Assembly: GCA_964348015.1 (NCBI GenBank)
Contig: CAYGBC010000042.1
Coordinates: 77,980-141,979 of the forward strand
Direction: 5' to 3'
Source of the DNA: SOIA01 sp964348015
GTDB taxonomy: Bacteria > Acidobacteriota > Aminicenantia > Aminicenantales > Aminicenantaceae
Length of the DNA stretch: 64,000 bases
The position numbers were made by a program, and so were the translations under genes. The notes below the pieces were generated by a model. It did not search any database and had not been told where the DNA came from. It saw nothing but the letters and a program-made list of their open reading frames with translations. Positions 34,033 through 42,465 of this stretch are shown here, piece after piece; position 1 is the first letter of the stretch, and each line of letters opens with the position of its first letter.

Positions 34033-35961
34033 ATGGGGAGAAATGCAAGAACATTCTTTACTGCTATTGTTTTGATTACTTTCTTAGGCAGCCCGGGGAT
34101 TTATGCTTTACAGGAAAACGTCGAAGATATCCTCAACAAAAGCCCTCAAACTGTTGTCTCCATCACGGTCTACGATTCCAATAAAAAAGAACTTGCTCAA
34201 GGGAGAGGAGTTATCGTATCCCCGAATGGACTTGTCCTGACCAATTATCATCTCATATGCCAAGGGTATTCAGCTAAGGCGCTCCTTGCTGCAAGCGAAA
34301 AAACCAGAAAAAAAGTGGATTGGGAAAATGTATTTTACCCTGGTTTTGAACGGGCGAGGGCCAGTCGACCAGAAAAGAAAAAACAAAAAGGAAAATGGGT
34401 TGCTGTCGAAGGAATTGTGGGTATAGATAAGAATCTGGATTTTGCCCTGCTTAAGTTAGAAAAAAAAGGCTATTTATCTTCGCAACTCTTAACATCCGAC
34501 CATTTTGAAATCGGAGATAACGCTCTTGTGGTTATCGATGATGAATCTATCACTGAAGGAACAATCACTGGATTAAAAGATTTGATGGGGACGAAAAAAA
34601 TTGCGCAAATCAACCTTCCCCTTTTGCCTGAGATGAGTGGGTCCCCATTATTCAATTCTAAAGGAGAAGTCACGGGCATTGCGTCATATATTACTGATAA
34701 ATCTATCCTGATCCTTCCCGCTAGCTATGCCCTTCCACTGATTAAAGAGGGAAAAGCAACTCCTCTATCAAAGCATTCCCATGAAGACTACTTCACAACC
34801 AGTGAAGGCCTTTATCTTAAGGGAATGGCCTTTTCCATAATGCAGGATTACAATAGAGCTTTAAGACTTATTGAAGAATCACTAAGAATAAATCCAAAAA
34901 ATCCCAATGCGTACTCCCAGCTCGGCTTTTTGTTGAGCAAACTGAATCGCCATGAACAAGCTGTCGATGCCTACAAAGAAGCTGTCAGTTTGAATCCAGA
35001 GGACTATAAATCTTTCTTTGGATTAGGATTTGCCTATATAAGAATCAATGAATATCAAAAAGCAGTCGCTCCTCTCATTCAATGCACAACTATCAATTCT
35101 AATTTTCCAGATGCCTTCTACAGACTCGGACTCACTTATGAAACTCTGGGTCAATTGGAGAAAGCCGCAGTCGCTTATCAGCAGTTTATTGAAATCAATC
35201 CTGGTCCTGTCTGGACAGGACTCAACCAATTGGGAGCTGTCTATGTCAAAATGAGTCAGTACGATCAAGCTATTTTGGCCTTCCAAGAAGTGCTCCAATC
35301 AAATCCTACAGATCTTAAGGCTATATATAATCTTGCTTATGCCTATGATATGTCTGGACAGTATGACTTGGCCGCCCCTCTCTACAGAAAGCTGATCAGC
35401 CTTAATCCCAAGGATGCGCGATCTTACAATGAGCTTCTTTTTCGACTCTTTGACAAAGCGGGACAGTACGAAAAGGCGATCGAGATAGGTCAAGAAATCA
35501 TCAGGCAATCTTCAGACAATCCTAACGATTACTATAACTTAGGTATAATATACTATAAAAAGGAAGACTATGAAACCGCCATGGAGGCTTACAAAAAGGC
35601 CCTTTCACTCAACCCGAATTTCGATCCAGCCTATTACAACATCGGGCTTGTGCGCTTCAAACAGAAAGAATATCTTAAGGCTGTTGAGGCATTCCTCAAG
35701 TTTATTGAATTCAAACCTGACAATCCAGATGCGCACTACAACATCGGCGCTGGCTATCTCCAGATAAAAAAATATGATGAAGCCATAGAATTTCTCCAGC
35801 GAACCATTAAACTCAAACCTGATTATGCCCTCGCTCACTACAACCTGGCTATTGCTTATTATGTTGTCGGTGACCGGTTTAGTGCTAACGAAGAATACAA
35901 AACACTGAAGACTCTCAACCTGGAACTTGCAGAAAAGTTAAGTAAGATAATCCATAAATGA
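34033..35961 (+). CDS. Exported trypsin-like serine protease domain fused to a TPR array
   Basis: Protein of 642 residues: signal peptide (1-25), a DegP/S1C-like trypsin fold (about 30-240) and a long C-terminal array of about ten TPRs (250-640). The likely triad is H73 (VLTNYHLI), D136 (NLDFALLKL) and S202 (PEMSGSPLF). The usual GNSGGP around the serine is altered to EMSGSP, so activity is plausible but may be weak or specialised. There is no PDZ domain. GGAGGG lies before the ATG. TPRs could present client proteins to the protease; similar fusions exist in Acidobacteriota-like genomes. It is divergent from the TPR gene upstream. Confidence 0.87.
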   Translation: MGRNARTFFTAIVLITFLGSPGIYALQENVEDILNKSPQTVVSITVYDSNKKELAQGRGVIVSPNGLVLTNYHLICQGYSAKALLAASEKTRKKVDWENVFYPGFERARASRPEKKKQKGKWVAVEGIVGIDKNLDFALLKLEKKGYLSSQLLTSDHFEIGDNALVVIDDESITEGTITGLKDLMGTKKIAQINLPLLPEMSGSPLFNSKGEVTGIASYITDKSILILPASYALPLIKEGKATPLSKHSHEDYFTTSEGLYLKGMAFSIMQDYNRALRLIEESLRINPKNPNAYSQLGFLLSKLNRHEQAVDAYKEAVSLNPEDYKSFFGLGFAYIRINEYQKAVAPLIQCTTINSNFPDAFYRLGLTYETLGQLEKAAVAYQQFIEINPGPVWTGLNQLGAVYVKMSQYDQAILAFQEVLQSNPTDLKAIYNLAYAYDMSGQYDLAAPLYRKLISLNPKDARSYNELLFRLFDKAGQYEKAIEIGQEIIRQSSDNPNDYYNLGIIYYKKEDYETAMEAYKKALSLNPNFDPAYYNIGLVRFKQKEYLKAVEAFLKFIEFKPDNPDAHYNIGAGYLQIKKYDEAIEFLQRTIKLKPDYALAHYNLAIAYYVVGDRFSANEEYKTLKTLNLELAEKLSKIIHK

Positions 35962-36127
35962 TAGAAACCGGATGAAAAGCAGAATCAGCGCGATTTTCAT
36001 GTGATTCCCCCTGTTAAGAGTCGATCTCAGTCCAAACTTTGGTTTTCAAACCATCCTGAATTTAGATAGAGGCTCTTTGCGGCTCCTTCATATTCCTGAA
36101 TATCTTTTCAATTTCACCAGCTTTTGC

Positions 36128-36234
36128 AAAAAGGGGACAGGCTACTTTTTTAGGGGACTGTCCCTTTCAGTCCTTATATTCAGTTGGGATAGGGACTGTC
36201 CCCCTTCTTTAAAAAGCAGCCTCTCCCCTCTTTT
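36128..36234. repeat. Large imperfect inverted repeat (REP/BIME-like element)
   Basis: The left arm (36128-36164) reads AAAAAGGGGACAGGCTACTT... and ends GGGGACTGTCCC. The right arm (36192-36234) is its imperfect reverse complement (GGGACTGTCCCCC..., AGCAGCCTCTCCCC, CTTTT). A 27-nt loop separates them and each arm has its own GGGACTGTCCC dyad. It lies between convergent genes, reaches the stop codon of the radical SAM gene and could fold as a long hairpin. It resembles REP elements mobilised by REP-associated transposases; no transposase is in the window. Confidence 0.75.
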
Positions 36235-37534
36235 AGGGGACGACGTCTGTGTACTTGGTCAAAAAAGCAGAGCGATCATATATCTGCTGGAGGGTTATCC
36301 CGTTTTTTTGGAGCCCGTTGAAAATGTCAGAAATCCTCGACTGGACAATTCCAACATGAAGTCTCATGAGCTGGCAGTACTGGAGCGTCCTCTCTTTTGA
36401 TCCGGCAAGAACCTGCACCGGACACCGGCCCCCACAGTAGAAATGGACACCGCATCGAAAACAGCCCAGCTGCTTTTTATATTCGACCAGGGAAGTCAAG
36501 TCGTACTCCTTTATGTTGAGTCTGCCGTTTTTATCCAGTTCCCCGACCGAATGGGAGGACGGAAGGTCTGCACAGGGATAAACCTTGCCTGAGACAATAT
36601 CATAATTTTTGGCCAGTTCTACCGCACAAGCTGTGTGGCCGCGCTCTTTCCCGGTCAGAAGAAACAGGATGAGTTCGTTGACATGGGCGACAGGGAGTAT
36701 CTCTCCCCTGGAGATGTGCTTGACATAAAAGTCCATTATTTTCTCCAAATCCTGGCCATATATTTTTACGAAATTTGGAAAATCCTGGAAGGGTTCACGG
36801 TCCTCAGCCCAATGCCAGAAAAAATGGTTCACCAATCCCTCCTGGTACATCCTCATAAATTCCTCGAAGCAGTTGTATAACGACTGCTCTTCCCGGATCG
36901 TGGACCAGTGCAGAATATTTCCTTTATAGAATGAAGAGAGTTCCTTGAGGTTATCCTTGATTCTGCCTAACTGTGTTCCCTTTCGTACCCGATTATGCTG
37001 CTCCTCGTCTCCGTCAATCGAGACCGAATAAAGCCACAAGTCTTTCACAAACTCTGGATACGCGGACATGGCTTCGATGAAAAATTCTCCGCTCGTGTAC
37101 ACCATGAACATGTATCGATCGGCCTTATCAGATTCCTTCAAAATCTTCCATGTGGCTGCCATTTTCTCTTGGGCAAGAAACGGTTCCCCTCCGTAGAAAC
37201 ATACAGTGATTTTCTGTTCAGGATGCTGCTCGGCTAACTCGTTAATGATGAACGCATCCCGTTCAGGTTCCGCATCCTGTGATGTGACGACCTCATTCCG
37301 GGGATTATCGTTTCCCAAAGTCACAGCGCTGTTCACACATCCCTTGCACTGTGCATAACAGCGCCCGGTGACGGTCAGATGGATCATGAAGCTGTCATCT
37401 TCCCGGAGGTTGTCTCCAGACAGAAGACTCTCGCCCTTCTTTTGGACAGCATCTAACCTCGAGAGGTCTCCCCACCCGGCATATTCAACTCCGGAATCAG
37501 ATTGAGTGGCCGATGTCTCCGTTTTCTTACTCAT
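36233..37534 (-). CDS. Radical SAM / SPASM-domain protein
   Basis: Enzyme of 433 residues using S-adenosylmethionine radical chemistry. The radical-SAM [4Fe-4S] motif is CYAQCKGC (about 58-65), followed by CFYGGEPFL, a typical GGE motif. The C-terminal SPASM-like region holds the cysteines of CADLP, GCFRCGVHFYCGGRCP and YCQL, which would bind one or two auxiliary clusters. Relatives include peptide maturases and anaerobic sulfatase maturases. No sulfatase and no small precursor peptide were found beside it. The stop codon lies at the edge of the inverted repeat. AAGGA is only two bases from the ATG, so the start is slightly doubtful. Confidence 0.88.
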   Translation of the reverse strand: MSKKTETSATQSDSGVEYAGWGDLSRLDAVQKKGESLLSGDNLREDDSFMIHLTVTGRCYAQCKGCVNSAVTLGNDNPRNEVVTSQDAEPERDAFIINELAEQHPEQKITVCFYGGEPFLAQEKMAATWKILKESDKADRYMFMVYTSGEFFIEAMSAYPEFVKDLWLYSVSIDGDEEQHNRVRKGTQLGRIKDNLKELSSFYKGNILHWSTIREEQSLYNCFEEFMRMYQEGLVNHFFWHWAEDREPFQDFPNFVKIYGQDLEKIMDFYVKHISRGEILPVAHVNELILFLLTGKERGHTACAVELAKNYDIVSGKVYPCADLPSSHSVGELDKNGRLNIKEYDLTSLVEYKKQLGCFRCGVHFYCGGRCPVQVLAGSKERTLQYCQLMRLHVGIVQSRISDIFNGLQKNGITLQQIYDRSAFLTKYTDVVP

Positions 37535-37756
37535 ATCCTTAATTATCTACGACATGAACTTTCGAGTGGATAAGATTACTTTATTCCAGACTTCCCTAAT
37601 GTATACTACACAGAACTTTTGAGTCAACGATGACGCACAACAACTCATGAGTGAACACATGTTTCATCAATCCACATGCGATAAGAAATCAGGAATAAAG
37701 AATAAATGATTGAAGAATTGAGTATGGCGTGATCCTCAGGAAGCTTTGATCGAACC

Positions 37757-38119
37757 TTATTTTATCTCAGGACTTTTGGTGGCTTCGATATGCTCCCGGA
37801 GGGCATCAATGTGATCTTGAGGCGTATCGACAAATTCAATCCCCAGCTCGAACAGTTCGTCGGCATAACGGCTTTTAATCCAGCGAACCTTTCCAAAGGC
37901 GCTGATCAGTTTGTGCGGCTTTTCTAAAGTCAGCTCAATCTTCAAGGTCGAATTGATCGGCAAAAACGTGTTGGCCAGGATCCTGAGACCAGTCGAAGAG
38001 ATATCCTTTGTGAGATGATAGCTTATTTTTTTATCCGGTGTAAACGTCTCCGCGGGCACAAGTTTGATCGTGACTTGAGCCTCTTCTTTGACGCGTTTTG
38101 CTCGTCGTTGCTCGGTCAT
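37757..38119 (-). CDS. PilZ-domain protein (probable c-di-GMP receptor)
   Basis: Single PilZ domain of 120 residues. The c-di-GMP signature is present: RRAKR with following residues at 5-9 (the RxxxR element) and DISSTGLRI at about 40-48 (the DxSxxG element). Single-domain PilZ proteins usually couple c-di-GMP to motility, adhesion or polysaccharide export. It appears monocistronic. The partner is unknown. Confidence 0.87.
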   Translation of the reverse strand: MTEQRRAKRVKEEAQVTIKLVPAETFTPDKKISYHLTKDISSTGLRILANTFLPINSTLKIELTLEKPHKLISAFGKVRWIKSRYADELFELGIEFVDTPQDHIDALREHIEATKSPEIK

Positions 38120-38395
38120 GCTTGATTCATCCTCTCTTTGAGTCTGTTAGGGCACCTTCCTTTGTCTGGAAGATTTTACATCGAGTTGAGGATAGAAGTC
38201 TGATTTTTTATTTGTCTCCACCTGCCCTCGCTCCTCTCTCTTTTCTCCCTTAGCGTGAATCCCAACAGTTCACTCAGCTTCCCGAAGGACATCTTATAGC
38301 ACAGAAAAAAAATGATGTCAAAGACAAAAAGGAGATTTTGTCAGCGCAAGAATGAGATTTTATTTATCATTCACATCCGGAAATAAATCAAAAAG

Positions 38396-39358
38396 CTATT
38401 GCTTCGCCAATGTTTTCCGAATTATTCTCATGAGGCTTTTTAGAAAATCCAGGGCAGCACACAACGTAAACACGACCAGTGCGAAAACTCCTATCCCTCT
38501 GATAACGGAATTCACAAAATCCAAATCCGTACCCTGAATTCCAGCGTAAGCATTCTCTATTGGATTGTTGAAAATAATCCACACGAGCACGAGATAAAAC
38601 GCATTTATGCCCAGAGGCACCCACTCAGATTGAGTAAAAAAACGGAAAATGTAACCTGTAATTTCACAGGCAATAATGGTTATCACGAACAGTGAGTACC
38701 ACTTTGAAGCTTCCGGATTGAGTAAAGATTCAGGGGATTTAAAATCCAGTGATACGAAAAACAGAGTATGAAATCTGAGATAAGCAAAAATAACCAGGCT
38801 GAAACCTATCAGCGTCAAGGCTAAATTAATGATTTTAGGCTGTTGGCGTTCTTTTTCAGGAACCGGAGGCGCGGACATTTTCAACCTCGGCCAGGGCAAC
38901 GTTATGTCCTTTTTGCTCTGTGTCACTAAATAGAGAAAAAGACCAACCAGTCCAAAGTCGTACACAAGTGCCATAGGCAGATAAGATATCAACTCGATGA
39001 ATCCCATTTCGGGTATGAAGAAGAAAGGAAATATCATTATGCTACTCCAGTTAAAAATAACCGAGAGTGCGGTGAGCCCAAAATGGAATGTAAACAGTAT
39101 TACAGTGTACAGAAATAGGTACTTTTTCAGAGATGGGGCTATGATCTGAAATCCCTCGAGATACTGCTCAGCTACTTTTTTCGGGCTGCCGTAACGGTCG
39201 ATGACTTTTCCCAGAGATTTTTCAGTGAGCTCTCCAAATTCCTGTTCGGCTTTTTCGAGAATGTGGCTCTTGATCTCGGACAAGATCTCTTTTTTTCCTT
39301 CTTTGACCACAAGATAGTGGTCGATCTCTTCAAGGTAGTCTTCCAGTTTCTTATGCAT
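38396..39358 (-). CDS. HAAS-domain (DUF1700-like) membrane protein
   Basis: Membrane protein of 320 residues from the ATG at 39358. The first about 70 residues (HKKLEDYLEEIDHYL...SLGKVIDRYGSPKKVAEQYLEGF) match the HAAS helical domain that commonly accompanies PadR-like regulators. Six or more hydrophobic segments follow. Its start overlaps the PadR stop by eight bases (ATGCATAA), showing translational coupling. PadR-HAAS pairs are thought to sense envelope or membrane signals; the exact role is unknown. Confidence 0.83.
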   Translation of the reverse strand: MHKKLEDYLEEIDHYLVVKEGKKEILSEIKSHILEKAEQEFGELTEKSLGKVIDRYGSPKKVAEQYLEGFQIIAPSLKKYLFLYTVILFTFHFGLTALSVIFNWSSIMIFPFFFIPEMGFIELISYLPMALVYDFGLVGLFLYLVTQSKKDITLPWPRLKMSAPPVPEKERQQPKIINLALTLIGFSLVIFAYLRFHTLFFVSLDFKSPESLLNPEASKWYSLFVITIIACEITGYIFRFFTQSEWVPLGINAFYLVLVWIIFNNPIENAYAGIQGTDLDFVNSVIRGIGVFALVVFTLCAALDFLKSLMRIIRKTLAKQ

Positions 39359-39689
39359 TTTTATTCTCCTCAAATAAGTGATTTAAGATATCATTCTGGT
39401 CTTTCCATATTTTGAGCAGCTCTCTCCTCACATCCTGCCCCTTTTTCGAGATTATATAGAACTTTTTGGGCCTGTCTTGACTGACATCCCATTCACTCTG
39501 GATTAGCTCTTTTTTTTCGAGCCTCCTTAAGAGTGGATAAAGTGTGTTTTCTTCGACTCTATACCCTATTCGTTCAAGGTGTTTCAGCATCATATAACCG
39601 TACATGGATCTTTCGAGAAGCACCAAAACCAGCACCTGCAAAAATCCGCGGTTCATTTCGGATTCAAATTTACTGGCCTCGTCAGTCAC
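39351..39689 (-). CDS. PadR-family transcriptional regulator
   Basis: Winged-helix repressor of 112 residues. MNRGFLQVLVLVLLERSMYGYMMLKHLERIGYRVEENTLYPLLRRLEKKELI is the classic PadR recognition domain. It starts at a GTG (39689) six bases after AAGGAGG. It is encoded with a HAAS membrane protein and probably represses its own operon through the palindrome and repeats in the promoter just upstream. Confidence 0.92.
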   Translation of the reverse strand: MTDEASKFESEMNRGFLQVLVLVLLERSMYGYMMLKHLERIGYRVEENTLYPLLRRLEKKELIQSEWDVSQDRPKKFYIISKKGQDVRRELLKIWKDQNDILNHLFEENKNA

Positions 39690-39719
39690 GCGGCACCTCC
39701 TTACTTATGATCAACGCCT

Positions 39720-39767
39720 TATACTGTATATATCAATTATACTATATATTATAAATATACTGTGTAT
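39720..39767. repeat. Three 12-bp direct repeats at exact 18-bp spacing
   Basis: TATACTGTATAT (39720-39731), TATACTATATAT (39738-39749) and TATACTGTGTAT (39756-39767), each separated by 6 bp. The even phasing in front of the PadR gene suggests cooperative binding by the PadR dimer. The third copy overlaps the -10 region. Confidence 0.7.
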
Positions 39768-39782
39768 CACACAGTTTGTCAA
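39754..39782 (-). promoter_or_regulatory. padR-HAAS promoter with internal operator palindrome
   Basis: On the minus strand TTGACA (39777-39782), a 17-bp spacer and TATATT (39754-39759) form a near-consensus sigma-70 promoter. The spacer is filled by the perfect palindrome ACTGTGT-N3-ACACAGT (39759-39775), an ideal position for a repressor. Confidence 0.8.
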
Positions 39783-39921
39783 GTGTTCTTTTAAAAAAAG
39801 TGCTGCATCGGAAAAATCAAGAAGGAAATTTTTAAATAATGGAACCCAAATTATTGAAAATGGGAACAAAATACTCTTAATTCAATTTAAGAAGAAAAAA
39901 GGGCCTGTCTCGCTTTATTCG

Positions 39922-40800
39922 CTATCTCCGGTAGAGGTAAACTTCATGCAGCTCTTCATCATCTTCGACCTTAACGGAGACATGTTCCATCTCTTTCTCT
40001 TCCCACCCGGGGACAGGGTAATTGTGGCTCACGACTCGAGTGCCGGGTTGGAGAAACCTGTCGAACAGCGGTCGAAGCAGTTCATTGGATTCTGACAGGA
40101 GATAAATGGCGATGACAGTCGCTTCTGAGAAATCCATCTTGAATACATCCTTTCTCCGGAATTCGACGAGATTCTCGACACCCGCCTCCTTAGCGGCGGC
40201 ATTGGCTTCCTCGATCCTCTGCGGATCGATATCGATCCCGATTCCTCTGGCACCATATTTCTTCGCTGCCAGAATAACGATCCGCCCATCGCCGCAACCC
40301 AAATCATAAAGGATATCGTTCGCGTTCACTTTAGCCATTTCCAGCATCTTTTCCACGACGGCCATCGGCGTAGGCACAAAAGGCGCCAGGTCCGGGGCAT
40401 CGGCACTTCCGTGAGAGCCCTCGTAGAGCTCCAGCTCATCATTCTCGTCGTAGCGGAAAGAATACGGCATTCCAACATCCAGACGGTAGGAAATGGTCTT
40501 GGTGCCCCGCTGAAAGCTTATGTCCATACTCTGACTGCCTGGGAACCTGTCGATATCCCCCATATGTATGGTCATCCTCACCGGATCAGATACAGAATCT
40601 GAAGGTTTAATCGTGTAGCGGAGGGTTTCATGCGTGACGTTGCGTATGGTGATCTCATCCTGTTTCTCGACTTGCGCAGAGATATCCGGATTCAGTCTCG
40701 TATTCATCCCCTGAGTGCTCGGTCCCACCACTAAAAACCAGGCGGCAAGAATCAATCCGATAAAAGTGATGATGGATGCGAATACGGCTCTTTTAGGCAT
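39922..40800 (-). CDS. Membrane-anchored class I SAM-dependent methyltransferase
   Basis: Protein of 292 residues from the ATG at 40800, chosen because GGGGAG lies eight bases upstream. One hydrophobic helix (about 5-26) is followed by about 100 residues of unassigned beta-rich sequence and then a Rossmann methyltransferase domain (about 130-285) with motif I DILYDLGCGDGRIVILAA, the acidic residue of GIGIDID and a later FRRKDVF. It resembles the DOT1-like/uncharacterised bacterial class I group. With a single N-terminal helix and positive residues at its start, the catalytic domain would be placed outside the cytoplasm, where SAM is not normally available; alternatively the helix is a cytosolic-facing anchor. 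Substrate unknown. Confidence 0.82.
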   Translation of the reverse strand: MPKRAVFASIITFIGLILAAWFLVVGPSTQGMNTRLNPDISAQVEKQDEITIRNVTHETLRYTIKPSDSVSDPVRMTIHMGDIDRFPGSQSMDISFQRGTKTISYRLDVGMPYSFRYDENDELELYEGSHGSADAPDLAPFVPTPMAVVEKMLEMAKVNANDILYDLGCGDGRIVILAAKKYGARGIGIDIDPQRIEEANAAAKEAGVENLVEFRRKDVFKMDFSEATVIAIYLLSESNELLRPLFDRFLQPGTRVVSHNYPVPGWEEKEMEHVSVKVEDDEELHEVYLYRR

Positions 40801-41052
40801 GGGCGTTCTCCCCGGCATTCTGACTCATCCACAAAAACATCTCTCCTGGAGTTCTCATGATCGTATCCCTGAGTTAAACATAAGACTTTTCACGATTTTT
40901 CATTATGACAAATATCCCGCCAATTTAAAATAGAGAACTGAAAGCTATTTTCGCTCCAATCCCATTTTAAGCTCCGGTCCTTCACCATTCTTTATTTTCA
41001 TCCGCGAATTGAATTGGATTCGTCCTGGAAAAAAGGTATTATTGACCAAGCC

Positions 41053-42450
41053 ATGCAGAAAATCAAAAAAAACTCCGGCGAACAACTCGTTCGCCAGCTC
41101 GGCTTCTTCGACTCGACCATGGTCATGGTCGGCATCGTTATCGGCTCGGGTATCTTTCTCACCACCGGGATCATGGCCAAATACATCCCGTCAGCAGGCC
41201 TGATACTCCTGGCCTGGGTCGTGGGAGGACTGCTGACTCTTGCCGGAGCCCTCACTTATGCCGAGCTGGGTGCCGCTTATCCGGAGGCCGGTGGACAGTA
41301 TGTCTATCTCCGGGAGGCCTACGGCAACATGGCCGCTTTTCTGTTCGGATGGATCTTTTTTCTCGTTTACATGACCGGAGGAATCGCTGGACTAGCACTG
41401 GCTTTCGCCGAATATTTCGGGTATTTTTACCCGGGATTTTCGATAGACAATACCCTCTTTTCGCAGACTTTTCATGTATTTGGGCATCCCCTCACTTATT
41501 CGCTTTCCGCGGGCCAGCTCGTCGGAGTTGTTGTCATCCTCCTGCTGTCTCTCTTTAACTTTATCGGGGTCGGACTCGGGAAATCTATCCAAAACACCTT
41601 CACTGTTCTCAAAATCGGGATACTCGTTGCTATTATAGGTTTGGGATTCATTATCGGAAAGGGAACGGCTATCAATCTGACCATGAAACCTTCCGGTTGG
41701 AGTTTCGGCCAGATGATCATCGGATTTGGAGTGGCCCTTGTTGCGATCACATGGGCTTTCGACGGATGGAACAACGTGAATTTTGTGGCCGGTGAAATCA
41801 GAAAACCCAGCCGCAATCTTCCCTTGGCACTGATCATCGGCACTCTAGGCGTAACCGTACTCTATGTCCTCACAAACTATATGTATCTTTACGCCCTTCC
41901 GATCCCTGAGATCTTGGGAGTGGAAAGAATCGCTGAAAAAGCAAGTTCTGCCCTCTTCGGAGCGTCCGCTGGAGCGCTCATTTCTGCAGCCGTCATTATA
42001 TCCACCTTCGGCTCGCTGAATGGCTCGATATTGGCCGGTCCGCGTGTGTACTATGCCATGGCGAAAGACGGGCTCTTTTTCCGAAGGGTCTCCCGGGTTC
42101 ATCCCCGCTTCCGGACTCCTGGCTTTGCCGTGCTCATCCAGGCGGTCTGGGCATCCCTGCTCACTCTTGTCGGGACTTTCGAACAGATCTTCACTTTCGC
42201 CATGTTCATGGCCATCGTCTTCTGGATCGCAGCCACAGCATCTGTATTTACACTGAGGAAAAAACATCCTGACCTTTCCCGGCCGTATAAAACCTGGGGT
42301 TACCCTGTTGTTCCTGCGATTTTCATCGTGGCTTCACTGGGAATTCTTCTCAACACGCTCCTGGAGAAACCTGTCGAGGCCCTGGCCGGCATTATTTTTA
42401 CCGCCTTGGGAATTCCGGTGTATTTTTACTGGAAAAGAAAAAAAATATAA
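41053..42450 (+). CDS. APC-superfamily amino acid permease (LAT/SteT-like)
   Basis: Amino-acid exchanger of about 465 residues and 12 helices. Helix 1 has VMVGIVIGSGIFLTTG, and later come GGLLTLAGALTYAELGAAYPEAGGQYVYLREAYG and FAFDGW-type TM6 sequence (TWAFDGWNNVNFVAGEIRKPSRNLP), all typical of LAT-type exchangers. The start is uncertain: I chose the ATG at 41053, but no clear ribosome-binding site is present, and a TTG at 41014 is possible. Unlike the permease at the window start it has no Usp domain. The GH172 gene follows 15 bp downstream, so the two may be co-transcribed. Confidence 0.88.
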   Translation: MQKIKKNSGEQLVRQLGFFDSTMVMVGIVIGSGIFLTTGIMAKYIPSAGLILLAWVVGGLLTLAGALTYAELGAAYPEAGGQYVYLREAYGNMAAFLFGWIFFLVYMTGGIAGLALAFAEYFGYFYPGFSIDNTLFSQTFHVFGHPLTYSLSAGQLVGVVVILLLSLFNFIGVGLGKSIQNTFTVLKIGILVAIIGLGFIIGKGTAINLTMKPSGWSFGQMIIGFGVALVAITWAFDGWNNVNFVAGEIRKPSRNLPLALIIGTLGVTVLYVLTNYMYLYALPIPEILGVERIAEKASSALFGASAGALISAAVIISTFGSLNGSILAGPRVYYAMAKDGLFFRRVSRVHPRFRTPGFAVLIQAVWASLLTLVGTFEQIFTFAMFMAIVFWIAATASVFTLRKKHPDLSRPYKTWGYPVVPAIFIVASLGILLNTLLEKPVEALAGIIFTALGIPVYFYWKRKKI

Positions 42451-42465
42451 AAAAGGAGGTTTGTC

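Noticed and set aside
36233..37756. RiPP biosynthesis cluster around the radical SAM gene
   Set aside because: No precursor peptide, transporter or peptidase was found next to it.
39720..39767. Evenly spaced repeats considered as a CRISPR array or origin iterons
   Set aside because: Units are only 12 bp with 6-bp spacers, sit in a promoter, and no cas or replication gene is nearby.
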